64,000 nt of DNA from NCBI RefSeq assembly GCF_041956535.1, contig NW_027192191.1:309267-373266 (forward strand), in the 5' to 3' direction. How positions within the stretch are numbered: position 1 is the stretch's first letter; each line of letters begins with the position of its first letter. Below are positions 1 through 11,132 of the stretch, in pieces. The DNA is from Calcarisporiella thermophila CBS 279.70 (Eukaryota; Calcarisporiellomycota). The notes beneath the pieces were generated by a model. It made no database searches and was not told where the DNA came from. It saw only the letters and a list, made by a program, of their open reading frames with translations. Made by a program: the position numbers and the translations under genes.

Positions 1-1129
1 AATTCCTGCCCTCGCCCTTCAGACCCCGCTTCAGACGCCCTCTATGTCCCGATCGCAACCATCTCCATTTTGCTCCCTCATTTTTTCCTCTTATCTATGC
101 CCTGTGCTTTGTTTGTATCGAGATGCCGTTGCATTTCCCTCCTCGGACCGCGCGCCCATGTTTCCTAACATTCTTCCGGTGAATTCCCAAAACACAACCA
201 CCACCACCACCACCTCCTCCTCCTCCTCCTCCTCCATCACCCTCCCCCCCTTCCTCTCCGGTAGGCGCAGGCGAATAAGCGGAATAAAGATGAGATCAGC
301 AAGATCCTCTCTCCACGGCCGCCACTGTATGAGTCAGAGTAAGGCTGGGAGGATTCCACGGCCGGCAGCGAGAGTGCAAAGAGAGTTCCGGTTTCAGTTA
401 GATTTGCACAACATAACTGCCGGAATCCGCCGCTGCCATTGGACACCACAAGAATTCCCAAAAACAGTCGAGATGGAATACAGGACCCATCTTCTCCTCT
501 GCAACACGGCAGCCTGCAATTACCAGGAAAAGCAGCGGACGCTGCGTCATGGGAGGGAGGAGAGAGGAGCTGGCGGCCGAGAGGAAATGAAGAGGTTCCG
601 GGATTAGAGACTGCTTAGCCAGATGCTCCCAGCCGCGGCCCCCAGAGTAAGCCCGCCCGAGCTGAAAGCGAGGACAAGACCGATCCGTCTAGAAATTCCC
701 GTTCCATGGCGTTTGCATCGATTTGCAGAGAATATTTGCAGTGCTCTGCCGCAACCCGGAAAAAACCTTAAAAGGACACAGGACGTTCCACTGCAATAAA
801 GAAATGCATAACTATGGGTGCGGGAAGTTTAACCTAGCATCGGTGCTCTGGATTTCCGCAAGCTCGCCCTACCAACAAACCCTCCACTCTCTCTACAAAT
901 ATTCCCGCCTTCACTCGCTTCGCAACCTCTCTTGCTCTCCCCTCGTGAGCCCAGTATCGCGCTTGCCCTAATTCCCTCCTTCCCCCCCCTTCTCTCATAA
1001 GCTTTGCCATTCGCTCCTATTGCTTCTTGCTCCGGCCCTCTTACAACACAAGCGCGTTTCATATTTTGTCTTGTCTTTGTACAGCCTTTTCTCTCCTTTC
1101 GGATTGCCCTGTGCTCGCTTTGTTTCGCC
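1..1129. other. Upstream region of the RhoGEF gene, no supported gene
   Basis: No convincing coding exon is visible. An open frame of 187 codons at 44-607 (+) exists but is mostly low-complexity Thr/Ser and basic sequence with no family signature, so it is treated as chance. The stretch is pyrimidine-rich towards 900-1129, which would suit a promoter or a long 5' UTR of the RhoGEF gene that starts at 1130. Confidence 0.5.
196..240. repeat. CCA/CCT trinucleotide microsatellite
   Basis: A run of about six CCA units is followed directly by about eight CCT units. It is a simple-sequence tract upstream of the RhoGEF gene. Confidence 0.9.
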
Positions 1130-3290
1130 ATGTCCTACCCCATTGCAAAGGCCCCCATTCCATCGAATGCTGTGCATCGGGAAAAGAGTGCTACGAGGCT
1201 GGCACCGTTACCGTTCCAGCCAAAAGCCTCGTTAAACCAAGTATCCAAAGAAGGCTTGCACAAAGAAATATGGTGGAAGGAATACGACGCCAGAAATGAG
1301 GTGGGAACTCAGCTTGGTTTTCTCTTAGTTTGTGATTGTTCTTTGTTCCATTACTTCCCTCTCACGTCTTTTTTTTCCTGGCTAATGCAGAGCTTATATC
1401 TGAACCGCTCGGCTGGCACACCCTATGCTCCCTCCAAAGATCCTGGGGAGGCCGTGACCAGCTGCCAACTCTTGGATTTTTTGGCGGGCGAGAAAGAATA
1501 TCTCGATCATTTGACAATGCTTCTGGAGAAAACGTCCAATAAGACGTTGATGAAGCATTATCCGGAATTGGCTCTACTGGTCGGCGCACTCGAAATTCTC
1601 CTCCAGACCACTACCCAGCTCTACAAGGTGAGTGCTGGCCGCTCTCCTCAGACCGGGCATAGCTAACGCCACTAAACGTGTCTTTTCCTTGCCTCAAGGA
1701 TATCTCCCTGATTTCGCAAGCGCAGCCCCTTGATTTCCAACAGCTCTGCTCGACCACATCTTCAACCGTTAGGCAGCTGGAGTCGCCCTACAAGACCTAT
1801 GCCAAGCATTTCGTCAGAGGGATGGACATATTGGCGGAAGATGCCCCGGAGATACAAGAGATGCTCAAGGTACTCTACGGCGATGGCCTCATGCACTTCT
1901 AATTCCCCACTAATCCATCTTCGTACACAAGACTCTGTCGCAGGCCAAGTACAGGGAAGTGACCCTAGATTCGCTCTTCCATTTGCCAGTCGATCGCCTG
2001 GCTCACTATTCCCATTTCTATAAGGTAGCTTTTCCTCGTCAATCGTTTTCCCCACATTCTCCCTGGCCTAAAAGGCGCCAACTTGTTCTTGTTTGCTAAA
2101 TTGTTATTTTCAAGTGGCTGGCACAAAGCGCCATAGGGGCAGAAGCGTCTAAGTTAACCACCGCAATCTGGCAGCTAAGGCAACTACAGCAGTGGGTGGA
2201 AGGCGCGTGTTTAAGCTCCCCCGTTTGTCGCCGTCGATCCCCCGATCCCACCTGGAGTGTAAACAGGGCCGACAAAACTTTCTCCGGAGCGCCAAAAGGA
2301 GTGGCCCTCCCGGCATCACCCAATCTGAAAAAGGCCGTGTCTTCCAAAGTCGAAGACTATTTGCCCATCACCGGCTCCAGCCCGCCCTTGGCGGGGAAAG
2401 AAACACCCGCGACACCTCCCTCCACCCCTCCTCTATTGATGCCCTCTCAGGAGACGGCATCGGACGGTTTCCCCGGACTGCATCGGCGAATCTCGGCCTC
2501 AAGCCTCAGCACGGTGTCCTCCATTGCCACGGTGTGCGACACCTTGCTACGCACCCCGCCATGCGATGCCAGCCGCCGCGTCCACGCCGGCTTTGGAGCC
2601 TGGGAAACTCTGACGTCCGATTGCTTCGTGGAGATTCGGCTCACCACCACGGCTCGCTTGCTCTTCACCATCTTCGCCAGCGGCCGCATGGTCCTCAACG
2701 CTTGGATTCTCCCTTCGACGGAGATCAGACGGGAGGGCCCGACGGACCTGGTGATCCTCTGTGAGATGGGGGCGGAGAAAAGGGAGGAGTGGTGGCTGCA
2801 GTTCGACGAGAGAGGGGACGCCGATCTCCTGGAGAAGGAGGTGCAGAAAGCCCGAGCGGAGGGAATCACCCTGGGAATTGAGGGGCGGGAAGAGGGGTTT
2901 GTGTCGAGATCGGCCAGCCTCACGCACAACCTCACGGCCACGGGCTCCGGTGCGGCGGAGATGCGCCACCTTCTCCGATTGCCTTGCAAGATTTATCTGC
3001 AATGGGAGCACGCCCGTTGGATGAACTTGGGCACCGGCTGCCTCAAACTTGCCGAGAGAGCCTCCGGAGCTTCCCCCCCTGCACTACTGGTGCATCTTGT
3101 CCTTGACCGTCGGGCCACTAGCGTGCTGCATGAGGAGATGGGCCCCGAGCAGTGGCAGCCCTTGGGAGGGAAGCGGATCGGGATCAAGGTGGTGGGGAAA
3201 ACCGGTCTTTCCACCGTCTACATGGTCAAGTTCAAGCGGGAGGAGGAAGCACAGCAGCTGCTTGCCCTGGTTCGCTCCTCCTCCCCATGA
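1130..3290 (+). CDS. Dbl-family Rho guanine-nucleotide exchange factor (DH-PH)
   Basis: Model of five exons: 1130-1300, 1391-1627, 1699-1869, 1944-2024, 2115-3290 (611 aa); all joins are phase 0 with GT/AG ends. The DH domain lies at about residues 80-250: its first conserved helix reads LDFLAGEKEYLDHL and the third conserved region LPVDRLAHYSHFYKWL. A PH-like segment follows at about 372-467 (RVHAGFGAWETL onwards). The last 100 residues, from KIYLQWEHARW, look like a second PH-fold module of RanBD/EVH1 type, as in some fungal RhoGEFs. Such proteins load GTP on Rho/Cdc42 GTPases at the plasma membrane to control polarity and wall synthesis. The start is the first ATG in frame before the conserved part and could lie further upstream. 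The exchange-factor call is firm; which GTPase it acts on is not visible. Confidence 0.82.
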
Positions 3291-3906
3291 GCAGAGCATC
3301 TCTGCACCTCTGCGCTTTCGTTATTTATCCGTCCCCCCCTTTTTTTTTCATCACCCAAACTATATACACTATATCCTTTATTCTATATTTTCCTTTCTGT
3401 ATATCAATCATTGTATATTCTGCATCACCTTCTTTCTTCTCTTCATAGAGTTCTTCTTCCTTTTGGTCTCTCTTCTTTTTTGTTGTCTTCATTTTCCCCC
3501 CATTGTGTATCGTTGCATTTTGAAAAGTCGACTGGTTTCTGCTTCATTCATGGGTAGAGAAAGACTTCCTGGGATCCATTTCCCTGCCATTAGCCTGTTT
3601 GTTTATATTATTATTATAACCACTCAATACAAAGTACAGAGTTTTCATCCTGGTGATGCAGCCGCCTTTTACGTAGGAATCGTGGGAATGAGGTTAGCAG
3701 GGCTGGGTCAAGGAGGGGGGGGGGGGAGAGGTGATGAAGTAGGATGAACCAGGATTGGAGAAGCATCTAAGCAAACGGGAGAAGTGAACTAAGATAGATC
3801 TACAAGCAGGATAGATGGGTGGATATGTATATCTACAAGAAAAGGTGATATTAAGGCGTGGGATTTCATGAGGAGGTTTGGATGGAGGTTGGCAAGAGGA
3901 GCCATT
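3291..3906. other. Convergent intergenic region
   Basis: Lies between the 3' ends of the RhoGEF and DHHC genes. It is T-rich at first, then has a G run near 3714-3727. No gene or structured RNA was recognised; it should hold both 3' UTRs. Confidence 0.6.
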
Positions 3907-5515
3907 CTAGGAATCCCTAAATTCAATGGCCGGAGGGGTCGGCGGATATTCATCCATGCGCCCAGCGTCCCGTAGGCGAAGATAGACCGCATGGTTGTAG
4001 GGGTATAGAAATCCATTTCCAGAGGTGCCCTTGCTTGGCACTAAAACATGCACCAAAAGCTTGGTCAGCCAGCCACATGTGGATACTACGATGAAATGGG
4101 AATGAATCCTTACCAAGCCACGAGGGCCAACTTTTCCCCATAACGCTTGTCCAGTTGTCCCACATGCCCAAATCAAACACATTCTCCCCACTCTGGGTAA
4201 AGTTGGTCGGTGGATTCGGTACTTCTTGATGGGGCTTATCCGACGGCGCGTTTCTCTGCTGCCCAGACTTGGACTTGGCGGAGAGGTTCTCGATAGTGGT
4301 ACGGTTGAGGAGGACGAGGCGAATCTGAAAAATGGCAAAGCCTAGGAGAAGTGAACCGAAGAGAAAGGAGAGGGTGAGGAGGACGATCAGGGCAGGGTCG
4401 AGCGGCGGCGGCTAAAGAGGGGTGAGATTTGGGTCAGTAAAACACACCAACTGGTCACTCAATAAACTCCACGTTTAAGCGGCCACCTACTCGCTTCTCT
4501 GTTCGAATTTGTATAAAGGCGGCCAACGTGGTGACAAATCCCCAAAGTGTGAGGAGCCCGCCATAGAAGACAAATTGGATAAAGAATTTATAATTGTGGT
4601 GCCCAACGCAGCCATTGACCCTAGAATGGAAACGAGAAGGGGGGGAGGGGGAGGGGAAGACGACTGAATCAAAATGGAAGAAGACATCATGGTGGATTTT
4701 TGGTGATTACCATGGGCAATGGCTATATAAATAGAGAGCGAATACGGTAAAAAATCCTTACAAATATGGTTCCAAAGAGAAACAAATCAACACCTACTGG
4801 TCCATCCGCAGTACACACTCCTGGCAATACTTGCAATGGTGCGCTCGATCCGGTTTGATCCAATTGCACTTATCACAAAACCGTGGCTTCCCGAAAATAG
4901 AAAGAGGGGGTGCAATATCAATACTAGTATGGGATGCGTTCTCCTCCTTGGGGTCTAACCAATCGGTGGAGCGTGCAGAGCCCTCTTTACTTTCCACCGA
5001 TGCAGGCTTTAGAACAGGAGAGGCGAGAGTGGCTGGAGCCGTCGATCCCTCGATGTCGCGCTCGGCTTTGTATTTTTCCGCCCATCGCCGCATCTCATTC
5101 TCGAGCTCTTTAGGTGGCTATGGGGCCATTAGAATTAGGTACTATTGGAAAGAGGAATTGCTTGCAGGGACACGAAATAATGCAAACCTTGTTAGCTGAA
5201 CCGGCCGGAGTCGCAAGGACACGGAGATAGCATATTAGGAACATGGCAAAAAGAATATGGGCAACCACTAGATAAATTATGCATTGAGCCAGCCGCTTGG
5301 CCGGAATAAGCGTTTGGACTTTGGTCAATGGGAAGAGAAAACAAATACAAATGTCAGCGTCGTGAATGATGAACGATTAGGAGTGAAGCGTATTTACTGC
5401 ATAATCGCACGACATAGAGGTAGTAGCCGGCGCCTAGGATCACCAGGGCGATGAGCACGGGAAAGTAGCCGGCCCACTTTGGGGGTGGAACGAATTCACC
5501 CTTTCTTTTCACCAT
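3907..5515 (-). CDS. DHHC-type protein S-palmitoyltransferase
   Basis: Seven exons on the minus strand: 5398-5515, 5188-5318, 4798-5117, 4711-4722, 4491-4620, 4114-4411, 3907-4040 (380 aa). The cysteine-rich domain carries the zinc-binding pattern [16 protein letters not shown] and the catalytic Asp-His-His-Cys-Pro-Trp at residues 189-194. Two hydrophobic segments precede it and two follow, and the TTxE motif is present as TTIE (275-278) after the last membrane segment. The enzyme transfers fatty acyl groups to cysteines of membrane-associated proteins, usually in the Golgi, ER or vacuole. The most unusual point is exon 4: only 12 nt, encoding the second half of the active site. The chosen start (5515) is the first ATG; the same frame stays open upstream to 5695 without another ATG. 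The target protein cannot be told. Confidence 0.93.
4711..4722 (-). other. 12-nt microexon coding the DHHC catalytic core
   Basis: Flanked by introns 4723-4797 and 4621-4710. It supplies the end of the first His codon, then His-Cys-Pro, and two bases of Trp. Without it the reading frame is kept (12 is a multiple of 3) but the catalytic cysteine is lost. Both borders have AG and GT, and the split codons rejoin exactly to HHCPW. Confidence 0.9.
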
Positions 5516-5697
5516 GAGTCTGTCAGAATTTCCAACGATAAAGGTGGTCCCTTCATTTATATCACCCTCAACATGCTGGGATAAGGAAATTTCTTGCGCC
5601 TTCTTGGCTGGATTTAGAAAATTCCATTGAATCTTTTCGTAGCCCGAAATTTTATTGCTTTCTATCCTTTCATCATGACATACCGAAATAGCCAAGC

Positions 5698-6826
5698 CTA
5701 AGCCTGGATCTCTCGAATCTTTGCGGTTAATACCTCCTCAATCGATTTGATATATTTATCGGTGAGACCTTGCACCTGCGTTCAAAGTTGGAGATATCCA
5801 TCAGAAACCTTCCCTTCTGATAGCTCCCTAAATAAGCGAAGCTAAGTATCCAGACCCTCACCTTCTTTTCAAAACGTCTGTGCTCATCCTCGGAGAGCCC
5901 ATTCTTCAAGTCCTTTTTGAGATCCTTCATTGCATTCTGTCTAATTTGGCGGACGCGGATCCGCGTCTGCTCGGCTGCTTCACCCACGGACTTTACGAGC
6001 TTTTCTCGTAACTCCTTTGTTGCTCTAGGGTTGAAGCAAGCAGGGTCCAAAATGTAGAATTAGAAGAGGGGAGAAGAGAGAGAACACATAAACTTACTTT
6101 GGGACTGGGACTTTGATGGCTTTGTTTTCTAGGATCGGGTTGAGATTGAGGTTAGCGTTGCGGATGGATCTATCGACAGCTGTCAAAAACTTTTTCCGAG
6201 CAGGGCACACATCAAGAGCAATACAATAAAAGGAGAGGCGGTTAGGATAAATGGATAAAAACAAGAGAAAGCAATGGGCTTACTTCAGGATCGTTGACGT
6301 GAACAAGAAGTGTGTTGGGATCTCGTATCGTCACCTGTGCGATATCCTTTAGTGGCATGTGCCCGTACTCTCCTAAATCCACTCGGACAACGTCTAGGAG
6401 AGCTATTGTTTCAGTAAACAGATAAGCGCATCGACGCGAGTGTCAGGAGTGAGGCCATCATCATTTTTGGAATTAATGTGCACAGCAAAGAAACAGCATA
6501 CCAGGATTCGCACGTCCAATTCTCATCATAGCCAGGTCATTTTTCAGGCGCTGCACGGAGTCTCGCATTTTAGCCTCAGAGGCCTCCTCATTAAACGATA
6601 ATTCGGAAGTGATTGCTTCCGATTCCACGTCGCTCGCCGCCACGCCCTTCTTTCCCTTTTTGTTGGATTTTCTGCTGGCAAAGGACCGATTCTGTTCTAA
6701 ATTCGAAGAGAGGGAGGCTCGTCTGGGCTGAAGCGCTGGAATGAAGGTAGGGCGAATGACATTGGGAGAAGAGATGGGACGGGTGAGGCTGAGCCTCAGA
6801 CAGCGGAGGGCTAATAGTCTTGACAT
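5698..6826 (-). CDS. RRF1: Mitochondrial ribosome recycling factor
   Basis: Five exons: 6502-6826, 6284-6402, 6098-6189, 6024-5862, 5775-5698 (258 aa). The first about 75 residues are Arg/Ser-rich with few acids, as expected of a mitochondrial presequence. The rest follows the RRF family: MRIGRANPALLDVVRVD, the stretch LGEYGHMPLKDIAQ, NLNLNPILENKAIKVPVP, then ATKELREKLVK and the Arg-rich helix RIRVRQIRQNAMKDLKK, ending in the last long helix. RRF with EF-G2 splits the post-termination mitoribosome. Length matches fungal mitochondrial RRFs. The DHHC start codon lies 182 bp downstream on the same strand, so the two are tandem but not overlapping. Confidence 0.95.
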
Positions 6827-7153
6827 TACAGTGCAAACGTATATACCCCTACACCCAACGCTGGCAATTACTCAAGCATCTCCGTATTGCAAAGGGGGTT
6901 GGGTAAACACAAATTCGCTAAGCCATAAAATCTTGGTGGCAAAAGCTGGCTCGCCTTTTCGCTCCCAAATTTTCATACCATTCCGCACCACGTCCCCGTG
7001 GTCCTGGATGGTTTTGGTTGGCCCATCATTTTCTAGTTGGACTCTACAACGGTTCCAGAGGTTACCCACTAGGTACACCATCTCTCCTTTCAAGACGGGA
7101 GAGGAGGAGTCAGTTTCAAAGGGTTTATTTGATATGGTATATTAAAAATAGAC
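6827..7153. other. Intergenic region between RRF1 and the FAD oxidase
   Basis: Holds the promoter side of RRF1 and the 3' end of the oxidase gene. No gene or repeat seen. Confidence 0.55.
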
Positions 7154-8821
7154 CTATACGCCCACTGGACAACGAGTGCAGGCATCGGTGGGTATTATAA
7201 AACCGTGTCTAAACAAGCATTCTTCATCGTATGCTCTCTTTATATTCTGGAGTCTAGCCAGATTACCACGGAACAGATGTTCGACGGGCTCGTCATAAAT
7301 GCTGTAATTTGGGTAGAGCGCATTGGCTTCATTGCCTTTACGCAGGATCACCTCTCCCTTCCGTATCCACCGCAACACTTTGCCAGTGAGCTTGTGGTCC
7401 TTCCAACGCGGTACTATGCCCACGATATGATTCGCTTTGCTATGGGGATAGGCCGAATCTGCGTCCTTGACGCCACGGAACGCGCCTTGGAAGGTAGGCT
7501 CGATTAAAATGGTGGTTTGCACGGCATCGGGTATCGCATCAGTGAATTCTGTGTAGTAATCGAAGGCGGTTTCGACGAGATCGGGGGTGATCTTGGAGGC
7601 AGAGACGGCGGAGAGGAATTTGAGATCGCCGGTGGTCGTCAATGGGTCCTGGAGGGTGTTGCCCTTCCAATACTCCATTTCCTCGGTTGTGTCTTGGAAG
7701 GCGCCAAGGTCGTAAAAGTCTTTAAACACCTTTCGCGCCTGCTCCGCATTGCCGTCATACCAGACCTGGACTACCGAGGTTGGCTATTGAGGAGGGCGGT
7801 TAGCCGCGACTGATATCTGGAGGAGATGATGAGGGTGAAAAAGGAATAGCTCAAGTGCTGGGCATTACCTCAAAGCTCGGAGGAGGTCGGGCGAATACTA
7901 GCAACAGATTGGCCTTTGGGTCTTTGTTATTTGCCGACCAATTGGCCACCAACTTTGCGAGCGGCTTTATCTGACCACTGCGGTAAAAGAGGAAGCCCGA
8001 GAATATTTTGCCATTTTGTTCAAAAGTTTCAAAGGTGAACTTGGTAGCCACGCCGAATTGGCCGCCTCCGCCGCGAATCGCGAAGAAGAGATCCGGGTGC
8101 TCGGTTTTGCTCACGCGGAGACTCCGACCATCCGCAATTACCATTTCAACCTCAACCAGATTGTCTGTCAATGCAATTCAAAGAGATTAGCACGATTCGG
8201 GTGGGGAGTCCAATGCGCTTTACCCGACGCAAGGCCATGCTGCCCGGTCTTCCACCCATAGCCTCCCCCAAGGGTGAAGCCCCCCACGCCGACATTCGAT
8301 ACACGGCCCCCCACGGCCGCTCGTCCGAATTTGGCCAGATGCTTGTCCACGTCGCCCCATCGTGCGCCGGGGCCAAGGGCCACAGTCTTGGATTTTGTGC
8401 TGTATTCGATGGAGTTCAGTAGGCCAAGGTCGAGTAGCAAGCCGCCTTCAGAGCCGCTGTGGCTCGGGTTGCAGTTGTGCCCCCCCGATTTAATCGCAAA
8501 ATCAATGTTGTAATGCTTCACGAAGTCAATCACCTGCTGTACATCACGCACATTCGCGGGCTGCACTATTGCGGTGGCATTCAACTCGGCGAGATCCGAC
8601 CAGTGTTCATTGATGGCTTTGTAGTTGCCCTCACCTTTTAGGACAATGCGCGCATCGTCGGAGAGACATCCCCTGAGATAATTTAGGAAGGATTGCTTGA
8701 TTTCGGTGAGAGGGCACTGCTCGAGTCGGAAAGGCCGCTGGTCATTGCTTCGAGCTTGCGAGACTTGGCCAAAAAAGACAAGGGAGGCAATGACGGCAAA
8801 ATACCCCAGTCGAACCAGCAT
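7154..8821 (-). CDS. Secreted FAD-linked oxidase, berberine-bridge-enzyme type
   Basis: Three exons: 8224-8821, 7869-8164, 7154-7783 (507 aa). Residues 1-23 form a typical signal peptide (short basic start, hydrophobic core, cut near SQA). The PCMH-type FAD domain starts around residue 60; the KSGGHN motif puts at His115 the residue that carries FAD covalently in this family. The glycine-rich GGFTLGGGYGW loop and GLASDNLVEVEMV segment follow. The end matches the BBE tail (NLARLQNIKRAYD, about 480-497). Family members oxidise sugars or secondary metabolites with O2, making H2O2. I do not see a Cys at the usual second FAD attachment site, so mono-covalent binding is likely. There is no biosynthetic cluster around it, which favours a role in degradation or the cell surface. 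Confidence 0.9.
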
Positions 8822-9447
8822 TTGGGACTCGGATTGTCGGATAGGGAAGAAGGTCTGAGACAGCGCGTGAGAGATCTTCTGAAATTAAAGTTAGAGCTTC
8901 ACTCGCCGCGGAGGAGTTTAAATAACCGCTGGTAAGCCCAGGGGTTCGAGAATCTCGGTGCGTTTGAGGCGCAGCAGGCTTCTTCAGCCTATGCGTGTAG
9001 ATGGGCAGGCTTGCTGCGGCAGCCGAGCCGCCTTCCTTTTCCAGACATTCCAGCAGGGCAGCCTTTTCGGCTAGGCTTGCATTTGTAACGGGCCGTTTCG
9101 CTCTCCGCCACCCATTTGCCATTTTCACCGCGTTGCTGATGCGTTGCTTTAATTCGGGAGAGAGGAAATTGAAAATTCCATATCAAGCTAGCTACCCTGT
9201 TTGGAACCAAGAGAGTGTCCCAAAAGAGTTTCAATTGCTTTTCCCTCGACTCTGGCGCCAATTCACCGTATAAATGTGCGCACTGGCCAACCCAAGCCAA
9301 TTTGTCGTATCCAGTCCGATATGAAAGAAACAATAGCTAATAGCCAGAGTCGCGCAGAACATTGGGGAGGTTGGTTGAGACGGGCAGCTCTTTTAGCCAG
9401 GATCCACTCGCACCTCTTCTCTCGCCTTCTCTCCTGGCTTTACTGAC
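8822..9447. other. Divergent promoter region
   Basis: Separates the start codons of the FAD oxidase (-) and the membrane protein (+). Partial open frames occur but none has a family signature. Confidence 0.55.
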
Positions 9448-10693
9448 ATGGACACTGTGAAGCAGAACCCAGAGCTATGGGCCCAGGTCACCAGAGAAAA
9501 AACAATCACCTTCCTTGAGGGTAGGCTACACTGGTCCAATTTTACTATATTAAATGGGGGGAGGAGTGAGAGCCGCCCGCCTTGGTTCAGTGGGGATGAC
9601 CGGGAAATAGATGCCCTGTCGATCTAACCCGCCCTTTTCTTCTTCCCCGTAGGATTTGTCCTGAATGTGTTCCTTCTCAATCTATACCTCTCCGTGGCCA
9701 TGCTGCGAAAATTCAGACAGCCCGTGTACTGGTTGTGTCTTATCTGCAACATCTTTGGGCCTATTCGCATACTAGCGAACGTAATCCCGTATCTGGGGAT
9801 GAAGGATGTCAACTGCGATATTGTCTCGTACTTCATTAATATACCCCAGGAGTTATCTCTCGATGCAATTATAGGCATCATGTAAATGATCTTCATTGCG
9901 ATTATCATGCTCCCCCCAACTCAATGCAAGATTTATTAGGATGATTAAGGCCTATGTTGCCTACAATCGCAACATCATAATTCCCATCATAAGCTTTACT
10001 CTAGCAGCTGGCGCCTTTGTCATCCACTTCATCCACATCTTTCAGGCCAAGTATAATGTGAATCCGCTAGGTGGCTGCTCTAATGTAAGTGTCCTCCCCC
10101 CCCCCCCCGACTTATAAAGAGACATGTTGCTGTTCAAGCGTGCTTACTGAAGTATGTGCATTGCTGACATCCTCCATAGTTGCCTAATCCCATCATTGTT
10201 ATGCTATGGTTTGGCTTTGTTTGGGCGGAAAACGCCTTCCTTAATGCGATATTTTGCTACAAAATCCTCTCGGTCAGAACCAACTCGATATTCGATGCCC
10301 TCTTGCGTGACGGGACGATCTACCTGGTCGTCCTTACCTTTTCCAATATTATCACGCCACTTCTCATCTATTTCCGCGTGTTCGACTCGACCACCCTATT
10401 CGACATTGACTGTAAGTACTCCCATACACCGCATCGTCCGCACTTGTTTCGGCTAGCTCATGCTTGTCTGCTTTCTAGGGGGACTAGCCTGCTTTCTCAT
10501 CTCACTCCACCTCTGGCACTGTGCCAACATGCGCTCTGATTGTGGAAGCGACCATGGGAACGTCGGAACCACTATACGCCCCATCACTGTAGGGAATACA
10601 GGACAAATCATTTCCGTACCAAACGAAAGCCATCTAACCTCGCTTCCTCACATCTCTATCGATTGTGACGGATGTGAGAACGCTGTTAATTGA
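9448..10693 (+). CDS. Multi-pass membrane protein, function unknown
   Basis: Five exons: 9448-9520, 9653-9881, 9940-10084, 10180-10411, 10479-10693 (297 aa). After a short polar N-terminus come several long hydrophobic segments (first about residues 26-45, then around IIIPIISFTLAAGAFVIHF, IIVMLWFGFVW, YLVVLTFSNIITPLLIYF and GLACFLISLHLW), six or seven in all, then a polar tail of about 50 residues. The layout is like the many uncharacterised seven-helix proteins of fungi (DUF6533-like), but I see no diagnostic motif. It could be a receptor-like or transport protein. The joins are all in phase and split codons rejoin well, so the model is good even though the function is open. Confidence 0.8.
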
Positions 10694-11132
10694 TGTGCGG
10701 CGGCTAAGCCGTAAAGTACGAGAGCGCACTTGATACCCTTTCAATAGAGGCGTGGTGCTGGAGGGAAGGTGACCAGTGCTATGCCCGTCCAAGACTTTCA
10801 CTGTAGACCATTTTAATGTATATATTTTGAATCTCTCATCTTGTATCTATATTTTTTCCCCCTTTTACTCCATCCAATGGCCAAAGCATGTACCTTTTAC
10901 ACGTATTATGGTAATTCCTCCTTAATATAGCGGCTGCTCTCGCACGATTCTTCTAGGATAAACTCATGTTACGCATGATTTGCTTCTCTTTCACGAAAGA
11001 CGGGTTGATTTATGAATTGCATAAAAAGTACACAGCCTGATCAAAATCAGTAAAGACGTAGCTATTTACAGTTCGAGCGTGCTAACGTCATAGCAGTGCT
11101 GAAAACGTCCAAGAAGGGGCGGCATGCAAAGT
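10694..11132. other. Convergent intergenic region
   Basis: Between the 3' ends of the membrane-protein and CCDC77-like genes. AT-rich; no gene seen. Confidence 0.6.

Noticed and set aside
44-607. 187-codon open frame with Thr and Ser runs
   Set aside because: Driven by the CCA/CCT microsatellite, no family signature, no matching splice structure.
5516-5695. Upstream extension of the DHHC reading frame
   Set aside because: Open but without ATG; the first ATG at 5515 gives a normal N-terminus.
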